From an uncultured Lachnospiraceae bacterium (GTDB lineage Bacteria > Bacillota > Clostridia > Lachnospirales > Lachnospiraceae), in NCBI GenBank assembly GCA_946566685.1, contig CAMNXA010000013.1:1-64000 (forward strand): 64,000 bases of DNA. The letters are read 5' to 3'. Positions 17,629-26,397 of this stretch are shown here, in pieces. The first letter of the stretch is position 1, and each line of letters begins with the position of its first letter. Position numbers and translations under genes: made by a program. The notes under the pieces are model-generated. The model saw only the letters and a program-made list of their open reading frames with translations, had not been told where the DNA came from and searched no databases.

Positions 17629-18624
17629 ATGAAAGTGTTGGATTCCGCTAAGACATATCTGGTCACCGGTGGCGCCGGGTTTATCGGCTTTCATTTATCG
17701 AAGAACCTTTTGGAAAAAGGGGCTGTGGTGATCGGTTTTGATAATCTGAACGATTATTATGATGTGAAACTGAAAGAGGACAGGCTGGCAATTCTGGAGC
17801 AGTATGAGAAGTATACTTTTGTCAAAGGAGACCTGGCGGACAATGCGGATGTGTTTCGTGTCTTTCAGGAGTACCGACCCCAGATCGTGGTCAATCTGGG
17901 CGCTCAGGCGGGGGTCAGATACAGCATTGACAATCCCCGGGCTTATATGGAATCCAATATGATGGGATTTTTCCATATTCTGGAAGGATGCCGGTATTTT
18001 CCGGTGGAGCATCTGGTGTACGCTTCTTCCAGTTCTGTTTACGGGGGCAATGAGAAGGTGCCCTTTTCCACGGAAGATAAGGTGGACGAGCCGGTGAGTC
18101 TCTATGCGGCCACCAAGAAATCCAATGAATTGATGGCTCATGCTTACAGCAAACTCTATCATATACCAGTGACGGGGCTTCGGTTCTTTACGGTCTATGG
18201 CCCATACGGCAGGCCGGATATGGCTTACTTTAAGTTTACGAACAAGATTCTTGCGGGAGAACCTATTCAGATATATAACAACGGGGATATGTACAGGGAT
18301 TTCACCTACATTGACGATATCGTGGAGGGGGTGGAGAATATCCTCTGCAATCCGCCGGCTGAGAACGGGAAGGGCGCCCGCTATAAGATTTATAATATCG
18401 GCAACAATAAGCCGGTAAAATTGATGGATTATATTGAGACGTTGGAGAAGTGCCTCGGCAAAACAGCGAAGAAGGAGTATCTGCCCATGCAGCCCGGCGA
18501 TGTGTATCAGACTTACGCAGATGTCAGCGAATTGATGAGGGATTATGGCTTTAAACCGGATACTTCTATTGAGGAAGGATTGACCAGGTTTGTGGACTGG
18601 TACCGGACGTATTATGGGAGGTAA
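17629..18624 (+). CDS. UDP-glucuronate 4-epimerase-like NAD-dependent epimerase
   Basis: 331 residues, extended SDR. NAD-binding TGGAGFIGFHLSKNLLEKG (near 13), catalytic SSSSVYGG (near 127) and the YAATKKSNE Tyr/Lys pair (near 155-159). RFFTVYGPYGRPDMAYFKFT (near 184-203) is characteristic of UDP-glucuronate 4-epimerases of the LspL/Cap1J type. It interconverts UDP-glucuronate and UDP-galacturonate. It lies 19 bases after ugd and 2 bases before a GT2 gene, which fits this activity. A UDP-glucose or dTDP-sugar epimerase role is less likely given that motif. Confidence 0.87.
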   Translation: MKVLDSAKTYLVTGGAGFIGFHLSKNLLEKGAVVIGFDNLNDYYDVKLKEDRLAILEQYEKYTFVKGDLADNADVFRVFQEYRPQIVVNLGAQAGVRYSIDNPRAYMESNMMGFFHILEGCRYFPVEHLVYASSSSVYGGNEKVPFSTEDKVDEPVSLYAATKKSNELMAHAYSKLYHIPVTGLRFFTVYGPYGRPDMAYFKFTNKILAGEPIQIYNNGDMYRDFTYIDDIVEGVENILCNPPAENGKGARYKIYNIGNNKPVKLMDYIETLEKCLGKTAKKEYLPMQPGDVYQTYADVSELMRDYGFKPDTSIEEGLTRFVDWYRTYYGR

Positions 18625-18626
18625 AC

Positions 18627-19616
18627 ATGAGTGAAATGGAACAACGGCAGGTACCGGTACTCTATCTGGTAGTGCCCTGTTATAACGAAGAAGAGGTGGT
18701 GGAGAAGTCCGCCAGTGTCATGGGTGATAAGATAAGGCGCCTGGAACGGGAAGGCAAGATCGCTAAGGGCAGTAAGATCATGTTTGTCAATGACGGCAGC
18801 AAGGATAAGACCTTGTATCTGCTGCATCAGATTGCAGAGGCGGACAAGATGTTTTCCGTGGTGAGCCTGGCAGGCAATTATGGGCATCAGAGCGCAATTC
18901 TGGCAGGGATGATGACGGCCAGGCAGTATGCGGATGCGGTGGTGACCATCGATGCGGACTTACAGCAGGATATAGAGGCGCTGGATGATTTTCTGGCCCG
19001 CTATATGGATGGCTGCGAGGTGGTTTATGGAGTGCGCAACGACAGGCACTCTGACGGGTTTTTCAAGAAAGCCACAGCTACGGCCTATTATAAACTGATG
19101 CATATGTTGGGCAGTACGGTCATGACCAATCATGCGGATTACAGGTTAATGTCCAGGAAAGCATTAAACGCCCTGGCAGAATATAAGGAGACCAACCTGT
19201 TCCTGCGGGGACTGATTCCGACCATGGGATTTCCTTCTGATGTGGTGTATTTTGATGTGAAGGCCAGGGAAGCGGGACATTCTAAATATACACTGAGTAA
19301 GATGATGACATTGGCACTTGACGGTATTACGTCTATGAGTGTCAGGCCGTTACGGCTGATTGCGGGACTGGGATTTCTGGTGTGTATCTTCAGCTTTGTG
19401 ATGTGTATCATCAGTCTGGTGGACTGGGTGAACGGCAACAATGTGCCAGGTTATACTACCACGCTGATCGTGACGCTGATGCTTGGCGGCATCACGCTTT
19501 TATCCCTGGGTATTATCGGGGAATATGTGGGTAAGATTTATATGGAGACCAAACACAGACCGAGATATATCATAGATACGCTGGTATGGCGTGAGGATGC
19601 ACAGGAGGATCGTTAG
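18627..19616 (+). CDS. GtrB/ArnC/DPM1-like GT2 with two C-terminal membrane segments
   Basis: 329 residues. Catalytic half: VPVLYLVVPCYNEEEVVEKS, IMFVNDGSKDKTLYLLHQI (near 50), LAGNYGHQSAILAGM (near 82) and VVTIDADLQQDIEALDDFL (near 107-125, the DxD site). Two membrane segments follow at about 233-260 and 270-295. Enzymes of this class move a sugar from a nucleotide to polyprenyl phosphate on the inner leaflet. With the upstream ugd and epimerase, a uronate or glucose donor is possible but not provable. The genes on either side are 2 bases away, so the epimerase, this gene and the next are one operon. Confidence 0.9.
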   Translation: MSEMEQRQVPVLYLVVPCYNEEEVVEKSASVMGDKIRRLEREGKIAKGSKIMFVNDGSKDKTLYLLHQIAEADKMFSVVSLAGNYGHQSAILAGMMTARQYADAVVTIDADLQQDIEALDDFLARYMDGCEVVYGVRNDRHSDGFFKKATATAYYKLMHMLGSTVMTNHADYRLMSRKALNALAEYKETNLFLRGLIPTMGFPSDVVYFDVKAREAGHSKYTLSKMMTLALDGITSMSVRPLRLIAGLGFLVCIFSFVMCIISLVDWVNGNNVPGYTTTLIVTLMLGGITLLSLGIIGEYVGKIYMETKHRPRYIIDTLVWREDAQEDR

Positions 19617-19618
19617 TC

Positions 19619-21310
19619 ATGTTATCAGTGCTTTTTTCCTGGCTTGTCATGGGCGCGGCATCATTTCTTTTCGGTAAGGCTGTGGTGGATGGTATTTACC
19701 GAAAGAATTTGCAGCAGATGGGCAGGCCGGATCTTTATGTGATGACGGGGATCATATTTCTGAATATTTATGCGCAGCTGTTCAGTCTTTTCTACAAAGT
19801 GGCCGGCATTGCCTGCACCATATTGGGGCTGACAGGTATCATCCTGACGATTGTGTATGTGGTAAGGCATCTGCGTGCCGGCAGCCAGATGAGGATTTTT
19901 CCCGGGGTGGAGCGTGTGAAGATGCCGCTGTGGAGAGCGGCTTTGCTTTTGGTATGTATGGTATCGATGCTTCTCTGGACGACCCAGCATCCGGGGCAGT
20001 ACGATACGGGGCTGTATCATGCCCAGGCCATTCGCTGGATTGAGGAGTACGGGGTAGTGCCGGGACTGGGCAACCTGCATATGCGGCTGGCTTATAACAG
20101 CGCCTTTATGTGCTTACAGGCGCTTTTTAGCTTAGAGTGGCTGGTGGGGCAGTCGCTGCATTCCCTGAACGGTTTCTTTTGTCTGTGTGCGCTTTTCTAT
20201 GCCTTTGGCACAGTGCGGATACCGGGCAGGGAGAGATGGCAGACATCGGATCTGCTCAAATGTATCATGGTTCTCTATGTGGTGGACAAGCGTTATAGTA
20301 TCGCTTCTTCCGGTACGGACATTTGGGCGATGCTATTGATCCTTTATATCTGTACCAAGTGGTGCGAGCTGTCAGAGTGCAGGGAGGAAGAGACAGCGCC
20401 CTGGTGCTATGTCTGTCTGGTGGGATTTTATGCGCTGACGGTGAAACTCTCGGCGGCGGCCATTGTTATCCTGGTGTTTTATCCGTTGTATCTGCTGATT
20501 CGAAAGAAAGCGTTCCGGGAGATTCTGTATAATGGGATCCTGGCGCTTGGCATTGTGCTGCCCTATCTGATCCGCAATGTGATCATTTCGGGCTATCTGA
20601 TCTATCCCTATGCAGGGATTGACCTGTTTGCCGTGGATTGGAAGATGAATCCGGAAGTGCTCCGAAGCGACAGCTTTGATATCAAAATGTGGGGGAGAGG
20701 CTATACCCATTTAGGAGAGTATGATGACAGCTTGTTTGGATGGATGCCCCAGTGGTTCCTGTCCCAGAGTGTGGGCTATCGTATTCTGCTGGTGGTGGGT
20801 GCAGTCTGTACCTTATGGATCGTCTGTAGGATCTGGAAGCTGATGACAGAGAAGCGATATGAGTATGTGGCAATCCTGACGGCCAGTGTGGTGTGTCTGG
20901 TCTTCTGGCTGATGACGGCGCCGTTGATTCGCTATGGACAGGTATATATGCTGATTGTGATTGCGCTTGCATTTAGTGGAGGGACGGAGAAACCTGATGT
21001 GCCAAAGCGGGATATCCTGGCGGTGGCAGGAACCTGTATCATGCTGGCTGCCCTGGTTTTCTTTGGCAGTAAAGTGTGTGAGATTGGTGAGATGATGGCG
21101 GAGGGATATTTGCTCAAACAGCCGCCATATGGTGCCTGGCCGGCAACGCAGGTACAGATGGAGAATGTGATCATCTGGAAGCCGGAGGATGATTTGATCG
21201 GCTATCCGGCATTCCCCTCAACGCCTTCCGGGAAACAGCTGGATCACTTACAGCTCAGGGGAGAAGGTTTTGAGGACGGCTTCCGGTATATGGAAGAAAC
21301 CTGGCGGTAA
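19619..21310 (+). CDS. Multi-spanning membrane protein of the LIC_10190-like type
   Basis: 563 residues with about 12 membrane segments. WTTQHPGQYDTGLYHAQAIRWIEEYGVVPGLGN is the key loop (near residue 121; D-T-G-L-Y-H, then RW), a GT-C-like acidic extracytoplasmic loop also seen in the family named LIC_10190. A further loop has LRSDSFDIKMWGRGY (near 350). It starts 2 bases after the GtrB-like gene, so it may use the polyprenyl-phosphate sugar that gene makes. Activity is inferred only from topology and neighbours. Confidence 0.6.
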   Translation: MLSVLFSWLVMGAASFLFGKAVVDGIYRKNLQQMGRPDLYVMTGIIFLNIYAQLFSLFYKVAGIACTILGLTGIILTIVYVVRHLRAGSQMRIFPGVERVKMPLWRAALLLVCMVSMLLWTTQHPGQYDTGLYHAQAIRWIEEYGVVPGLGNLHMRLAYNSAFMCLQALFSLEWLVGQSLHSLNGFFCLCALFYAFGTVRIPGRERWQTSDLLKCIMVLYVVDKRYSIASSGTDIWAMLLILYICTKWCELSECREEETAPWCYVCLVGFYALTVKLSAAAIVILVFYPLYLLIRKKAFREILYNGILALGIVLPYLIRNVIISGYLIYPYAGIDLFAVDWKMNPEVLRSDSFDIKMWGRGYTHLGEYDDSLFGWMPQWFLSQSVGYRILLVVGAVCTLWIVCRIWKLMTEKRYEYVAILTASVVCLVFWLMTAPLIRYGQVYMLIVIALAFSGGTEKPDVPKRDILAVAGTCIMLAALVFFGSKVCEIGEMMAEGYLLKQPPYGAWPATQVQMENVIIWKPEDDLIGYPAFPSTPSGKQLDHLQLRGEGFEDGFRYMEETWR

Positions 21311-21324
21311 AGAAAGGTGTATGT

Positions 21325-22257
21325 ATGGTTAAGACAGATATTCACGCGGACGATTATGCCCTGACGGTCAATACTTCAAAAGATATGCTGGCGTGTATGC
21401 AGGCCGGTAAGCTGGACAGTATCAGCATTGTGCCCAATATGAGCTGCTTTGAGGCGTGTATGGAACTTTTGTATGAACAGATTCCGGCGCTGCCTTTTCT
21501 GCCGCTTATGTCGGTGCATCTGGACTTCGTGGAAGGCAGGAGCCTGGCCAGGCGGGGGGAAGTGCCGCTTCTTATAAAAGAAAATACGGATCTGATGGGA
21601 TTGTCCTGGGGTGGTGTTTTCAAGTATTCTTATCTGCCCTGGAAGCGCGGTCAGGTCAAATCACAGTTAAAGCGGGAGATCAAAGCGCAGATTGTGCGGG
21701 TACAGAAAGTGATTGATAAATGTGTGGAGATCGCAAAGGAGCACGGAGTACCCTGCCATCAGGACGGACTTCGGCTGGACAGCCACCAGCATGCCCATAT
21801 GATCCCGGTGGTGTGGGAGGCTGTTCTGGAAGTGGTCAAAGAAGAAGGCTGGCGGCTTTCTTATATCAGAAATTCCAAGGAAGTGCTGGGGGTGTTCCTC
21901 TCAGAGCGGACGTTGTGGAAGACTTACCGGCCCATTAACTTTGTGAAGAATCGATTGTTATCTCTCTATTCTCATAAGGTTGACCGGTATTACAAGGCAC
22001 AGGGGATGGAGCAGATGTATCTCTGGGGGCTTGTGATGAGCGGACGGATGGACAATGCCCGAATAGAAAAGCTGTATCCGAAGATGCTCCGCCGGGCCGA
22101 ACAGGACGGGAGAACCCTGGAAATCTTATTCCATCCCGGACTGACGCTGCCGGAGGAAGTGACGCCGGAGATCGCGAAAGAGGCGGCGGAGGATTTTTAT
22201 ATGCGGGGCGACAGGCATATAGAGAAAAAGGCGGTATTAAAGAACGGGAGGCGCTAG
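21325..22257 (+). CDS. YdjC/ChbG-family carbohydrate deacetylase-like protein
   Basis: 310 residues. Begins TDIHADDYALTVNTSKDML, matching the family's metal-binding HADDxG region, with DYAL where DFG is common (D at 9-10). SVHLDFVEGRSL (near 73) and LRLDSHQHAHMIPVVWEAV (near 149, the SHxHxH metal ligands) complete the site; LFHPGLT is near 270. ChbG removes acetyl groups from chitooligosaccharides; relatives in polysaccharide loci probably deacetylate N-acetyl sugars. No signal peptide, so it would act in the cytoplasm, perhaps on a lipid-linked glycan. Its TAG shares the palindrome CTAG with the convergent next gene. Confidence 0.82.
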   Translation: MVKTDIHADDYALTVNTSKDMLACMQAGKLDSISIVPNMSCFEACMELLYEQIPALPFLPLMSVHLDFVEGRSLARRGEVPLLIKENTDLMGLSWGGVFKYSYLPWKRGQVKSQLKREIKAQIVRVQKVIDKCVEIAKEHGVPCHQDGLRLDSHQHAHMIPVVWEAVLEVVKEEGWRLSYIRNSKEVLGVFLSERTLWKTYRPINFVKNRLLSLYSHKVDRYYKAQGMEQMYLWGLVMSGRMDNARIEKLYPKMLRRAEQDGRTLEILFHPGLTLPEEVTPEIAKEAAEDFYMRGDRHIEKKAVLKNGRR

Positions 22258-23234
22258 TCCAGCGCCTCCTGTAATTCTGTCACTTCTTCTACCAGGATTT
22301 CCATGAAATAATACTGTCCATCTTCATTGAGATGATCGGCGTCTGAGAAGTATTCCAAATGGGACTGGAATCTCTCATCATGGGAAAAGTCATAATAACT
22401 GACACCCGTGTCATTTACAACCCCGTCCACAACAGACTGGAATTCCTGCATAAATTCATCGGATACCAGATCCGTATAGTATTGTGAGAAAGGTGTGGTG
22501 ATCAGGATGGGTATGATTTCATGTTCCTCACAGTATGCGATGATGTCGTACAGTTCCTCGATCCGCTCGGGCAGGAAATACTCGTCCTTGTTGTTAAAAT
22601 GTCTGTCGTAGCGCTGCTGCGCGCGACTGGCAAATTCCTCCAGATTGATGCCGTTATCCTCCCCTTCAGCGGCCTGCACCTTGAGGGTCAGGTTTAAATC
22701 CGGAAAAAGCTTCAGGATATCTGTGCCGGCAGACAGGATCGGCAGTTTGGTGGTCACAATGTCTGTATACAGATCATAGTCCGGTATATTTTTCGGGGAC
22801 AGAAAGTGATAGTATTTGATGCTGAGCGCCTGGGCTTCCGACTCGTTCACGGTCTCGTTGTTAAAGGAGAAGTAGGAGACCGGGATGAACAGCAGGCAGC
22901 CTTCGTCAAGGTACTTATGGTATTCCTTTAAGAGGGCCAGATCATAAGCGTAGGTCTGGCTGGCATGGCCGAAGTTAAAACAGGTCTTATCCTGCTCTTC
23001 CAGCTTTGCATAGTTAAAGTTGTAGGCGCCGTGAGAACTGCCCACATTGGCAAAATCTATCTGCTCCTCCTGAATTTGGTTGCCGAGCATGCGCAGATTC
23101 CAGAAATCCATATATTTCTCATCGTCAATCTGCTTGTAGGGTCTGTTCAGAAGATAGATGACAAACACGGCCGCTGCCGGGATGGCGATACACTTTATGA
23201 TAAACTTCAAAACATGTTTCTTTTCTTGCATCAT
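22254..23234 (-). CDS. DltD/SGNH-like membrane-anchored protein, partner of the MBOAT gene
   Basis: 326 residues: N-terminal membrane anchor (about 10-27), then an extracytoplasmic SGNH-like domain. FANVGSSHGAYNF (near 59-71) holds the candidate nucleophile Ser, and DADHLNEDG (near 300) the Asp/His pair. VSYFSFN (near 129) is also DltD-like. It follows an MBOAT gene by 9 bases on the minus strand. In Dlt and alginate-acetylation systems such a protein works outside the membrane with an MBOAT partner to transfer or trim acyl groups. The acyl group is unknown. The 3' end overlaps the convergent deacetylase gene by the 4 bases CTAG. Confidence 0.75.
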   Translation of the reverse strand: MMQEKKHVLKFIIKCIAIPAAAVFVIYLLNRPYKQIDDEKYMDFWNLRMLGNQIQEEQIDFANVGSSHGAYNFNYAKLEEQDKTCFNFGHASQTYAYDLALLKEYHKYLDEGCLLFIPVSYFSFNNETVNESEAQALSIKYYHFLSPKNIPDYDLYTDIVTTKLPILSAGTDILKLFPDLNLTLKVQAAEGEDNGINLEEFASRAQQRYDRHFNNKDEYFLPERIEELYDIIAYCEEHEIIPILITTPFSQYYTDLVSDEFMQEFQSVVDGVVNDTGVSYYDFSHDERFQSHLEYFSDADHLNEDGQYYFMEILVEEVTELQEALD

Positions 23235-23243
23235 AAATCCTCC

Positions 23244-24689
23244 CTAGAACTGCATATAGATAAATTCTGTGGCGATCCCCTTATTGGAGAACAGCGCGAT
23301 TACCACCAGCAAAAGTACGTAAATGGGCCAGCGCACGAAACATTTCTGCCGGGAAATCAGTCTGATCACATCCTGTTTTAAGGAGATGCCATCGTAAACG
23401 GCGAGTATTATCACCGGCAGGAGCATACCGACCATGGAAATATATGGCATATCCAGACAGATTGCGGCAGTCTTCAAATAGTTGAGCGGTCTGGAAGCAT
23501 CCCAGAACAGCTTATAGATGACCCAGAAGGCATCCTGTATGGTGTTGGCCCTAAAGAAGATCCAGGTAAAGCACAGCAGGATAAAGGTGATCGGCAGCTG
23601 CCACCAGTGTTTCTTTCGCACAACAGCCTCTCCCTTGCGCGTCTTGGGATAGATAAAAGTTTCAAGAATCTGCAAAAGACCATGAATACCGCCCCAGAGA
23701 ATGAAGGTAAGGCTGCTGCCATGCCAGAAACCGCTGACCAGGAAGGTGATCATGAGGTTCAGGCAGTGCCGCCATCTTTTGACCCGGCTGCCGCCCAGCG
23801 GGATGTAGACATAGTCCCGGAACCAGGTGGAGAGGGAGATATGCCATCTGCTCCAGAATTCCCGGATGGAAAACGAAAAATAAGGGCTCTTAAAGTTCGT
23901 CATCAGGTCGATGCCAAAGAGTTTGGCACAGCCCACCGCGATATCCGAATAGCCGGAGAAATCGCAGTAAATTTCAATGGCGAACATCACAGTGACGATA
24001 ATGAAGACCAGACCCACATAGCTGTAGGGCTGGTCGTAAACCTTGTTGACCACACCCGCAAACACATCGGCAATCACCAGTTTCTTGAAGTATCCCCAGG
24101 CCATCAGTTTCAGGCCGTAAGTCACATTATCATAATCAAAGGGCCGTTCTTTCCGGTATTGTGGAAGCAGGCTGTCAGCCCGGCCTATGGGGCCTGCCAG
24201 AAGCTGCGGGAAGAAGGAGACAAACAGGGCGTAGAGGCCGAAATGTCTCTCTGCCTTTATTTTGCCCCGGTAGACATCAATCAGGTATCCCATGGACTGA
24301 AAGAAATAGAAGGATACGCCCGCAGGCAGGAGGATCCGTACCGTGAGCGGCTGCATGGTCAATCTGCCCGCTTCAATCAGGGTGTTTATTTTATCGATAG
24401 CGGGGGAGGCTGTCTTAAAGAAGAGCAGGATCAGCACAAGCGGCAGGATACCGCCGAGAAGACAGCGCTTTTTCTGACCGGTGGTGTCTGCCTTTTCCAG
24501 CCGCAGCGCCAGCATATAAGTCAACAGGGTGGTGGCAAACAGTAAGAGGCCGTAAGCTATGTGCAAATTCATATAGAAAGCATAGCTTGCAATCAATAGA
24601 AAGAACCATCTGTACCGGTGGGGTACGAGATAGTACAGGATAAATACAGTGATGATAAAAATGGCAAATGATGCGGAATTAAATAGCAT
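23244..24689 (-). CDS. MBOAT-family O-acyltransferase (DltB/AlgI-like)
   Basis: About 481 residues from the ATG at 24689, which sits 8 bases after AAGGAG; another ATG at 24695 overlaps the upstream stop. About 11 membrane segments. Marks of the family are PAGVSFYFFQSMGYLIDVYRG (near 124), EIYCDFSGYSDIAVG (near 241), FWSRWHISLSTWFRDYVYIPLGG (near 280) and the catalytic SGFWHG (His about 325 in the longer numbering), with GGIHG (His about 338). It moves an acyl group across the membrane to a surface polymer. Partner genes are the DltD-like gene downstream and a GtrII-like gene upstream. Confidence 0.92.
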   Translation of the reverse strand: MLFNSASFAIFIITVFILYYLVPHRYRWFFLLIASYAFYMNLHIAYGLLLFATTLLTYMLALRLEKADTTGQKKRCLLGGILPLVLILLFFKTASPAIDKINTLIEAGRLTMQPLTVRILLPAGVSFYFFQSMGYLIDVYRGKIKAERHFGLYALFVSFFPQLLAGPIGRADSLLPQYRKERPFDYDNVTYGLKLMAWGYFKKLVIADVFAGVVNKVYDQPYSYVGLVFIIVTVMFAIEIYCDFSGYSDIAVGCAKLFGIDLMTNFKSPYFSFSIREFWSRWHISLSTWFRDYVYIPLGGSRVKRWRHCLNLMITFLVSGFWHGSSLTFILWGGIHGLLQILETFIYPKTRKGEAVVRKKHWWQLPITFILLCFTWIFFRANTIQDAFWVIYKLFWDASRPLNYLKTAAICLDMPYISMVGMLLPVIILAVYDGISLKQDVIRLISRQKCFVRWPIYVLLLVVIALFSNKGIATEFIYMQF

Positions 24690-24694
24690 GGTCA

Positions 24695-26272
24695 TTACTC
24701 CTTATAACTTTGACCGGAAAAACAGATAATAATCTTGTCATTGTTTGTGTAACAGGTGTAAACAGCATTTTCGATGGCCGGACTGCCGGTTTCAATCAGG
24801 GCATTTTCTTCTTCTGTCAGGTCTGTAAATTCCAGGTCTTCCTGCATATAGTGGGACAGCAGGGCGCCTCCCAGATAGGAAGAATTGCTGATATAGACAG
24901 GAACAAGATGGGGGTAGAGCGGATATTTGCCACAGAGCATGGCGGTCTGTCGGGCATAAGGCATATCGCCATCTACGGTCAGATAATGATACTGTCCATC
25001 AGCATTCAGCGTTTCGATATCGTGAACGATGTTATAGGCCATATATTCTTCGTATTGTTTCTGGCTCTTTGACGCATTTCCATAAGAGTAAGAAAAGGAA
25101 AAGCAGAAAAGGAGGCAGGGGATAGTCAGAAGAAGCGTCAGCAGGCGGAATTTCCTCGACAGGAAATACAGCATGATGCCTGCCCACATTGTGAATCCGC
25201 ACAGGGCGATCAGCGTGTGGGCGCTTATGGTAAAGAAGGTCGGTTTCAGGGCGAGCAGGGGGAGAAGGCAGCCTGTCAGCGCCAGTACGGGAAGCACAAG
25301 CACATAGAGAATCTGCCAGATCCTGTGGATCCCGGTCAGTTTTTTAAACAAAGACACAAAGATAACAGACATACCACCGATTATCAATATGATTGTCAGG
25401 AGAGCTACCTTCCTGGGGACGCCGGCCGTATATTGGTGAACCAGAATAAAAAATTCGTTATAGTTTTGCAGAAAGGCGGAAATGGGGGAAACCCCGCTTC
25501 CAAACGACAGACGATAGGAATCTGGCTGCCATCCACTGTCCGGGATATAGCGATTCATGATAAAGAAGTAATAGATGAAAACGCTTGCGCACAGGGCGCA
25601 TGCCCGCATAATCAGACGCAGCCAGTCGATGGATGCCGCATGTATCATGAACAGAAGTTCCAGCATGCAAAGGCAGATATAGACACCGCTGCAGGGCTGA
25701 TAGGTGAGCAGGATGAGCAAACACATCGTGCCTGAAAAAAGGAAGGTTTTCCAGGCAGCGACCCGGTCAGGCAGCAGATAGGGAAGCATGGCTGCACACA
25801 AAGCGATTATCATAGTGACGCAGTCGAACTCATAAGAAAATGTGGAGAGCATAAATGGATTGACGATTACGGCCAGCCCCACATACAAGTAAGGATATAT
25901 CGTATCAGCATCCGGCAGATTCCGTTTGCAGTACAAGGTTACAGTGTAAGATAAGAACAGGATGGATAAAAGCAGTGGCAGGGGCGAAATATCATTGATG
26001 GGAAGGCCGCCGCAGAGATAGCGCATGATCAGTTCTGTCAGGGGGCGCCCGTCATTTTTCCAGCCGGTGACGCCGCGAAGGCTTCTGGTCAGATCATCCT
26101 GATAATAGCGGTCTGCCAGAAGGATTGGCAGGACATAGATACCATATAATAAAGTCAGTGCATAAAAAAAACGCCGGGTTCTGGTATTTAATGTAAGCCA
26201 GTCCGGTATCAGGGCGAAGCCATCTCGCTGGCCGCGCATTTTGTCTGTTAGTTGTTTTATTGTTTTTTCCAT
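24695..26272 (-). CDS. GtrII-type glucosyltransferase-domain membrane protein
   Basis: About 525 residues with 11-12 membrane segments. DRYYQDDLTRSLRGVTGW (near 61 in the longer frame) followed by KNDGRPLTE is the signature of the O-antigen glucosyltransferase GtrII domain; the tandem Asp residues are the likely catalytic loop. These proteins add a sugar from polyprenyl phosphate to a finished glycan on the outer face. I place the start at 26272 because GAGG lies 9 bases upstream, and the promoter at 26300-26328 would start transcription right at the other ATG (26293). It heads the minus-strand block with MBOAT and DltD-like genes. Confidence 0.82.
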   Translation of the reverse strand: MEKTIKQLTDKMRGQRDGFALIPDWLTLNTRTRRFFYALTLLYGIYVLPILLADRYYQDDLTRSLRGVTGWKNDGRPLTELIMRYLCGGLPINDISPLPLLLSILFLSYTVTLYCKRNLPDADTIYPYLYVGLAVIVNPFMLSTFSYEFDCVTMIIALCAAMLPYLLPDRVAAWKTFLFSGTMCLLILLTYQPCSGVYICLCMLELLFMIHAASIDWLRLIMRACALCASVFIYYFFIMNRYIPDSGWQPDSYRLSFGSGVSPISAFLQNYNEFFILVHQYTAGVPRKVALLTIILIIGGMSVIFVSLFKKLTGIHRIWQILYVLVLPVLALTGCLLPLLALKPTFFTISAHTLIALCGFTMWAGIMLYFLSRKFRLLTLLLTIPCLLFCFSFSYSYGNASKSQKQYEEYMAYNIVHDIETLNADGQYHYLTVDGDMPYARQTAMLCGKYPLYPHLVPVYISNSSYLGGALLSHYMQEDLEFTDLTEEENALIETGSPAIENAVYTCYTNNDKIIICFSGQSYKE

Positions 26273-26299
26273 TCGGTGATTCCTCTTTTCCATGGGATT

Positions 26300-26328
26300 A
26301 TTTTACTTTATTTAAATCGAATATGCAA
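26300..26328 (-). promoter_or_regulatory. Sigma-A-like promoter of the GtrII-MBOAT-DltD-like block
   Basis: On the minus strand TTGCAT (plus 26323-26328) and TAAAAT (plus 26300-26305) are 17 bases apart. The predicted start point falls at about 26293, so the leader to the ATG at 26272 is only about 20 bases. Confidence 0.6.
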
Positions 26329-26397
26329 GTTTACAAAATGGTTTCTTTCAGCGGTTTTTTGTGATAAAATCGGAGTAGTGTTATGTTTGCGCGGTAA

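Noticed and set aside
23607-24545. 312-codon plus-strand frame opposite the MBOAT gene
   Set aside because: The MBOAT motifs on the minus strand are unmistakable; the plus-strand protein is low-complexity and lacks a ribosome site.
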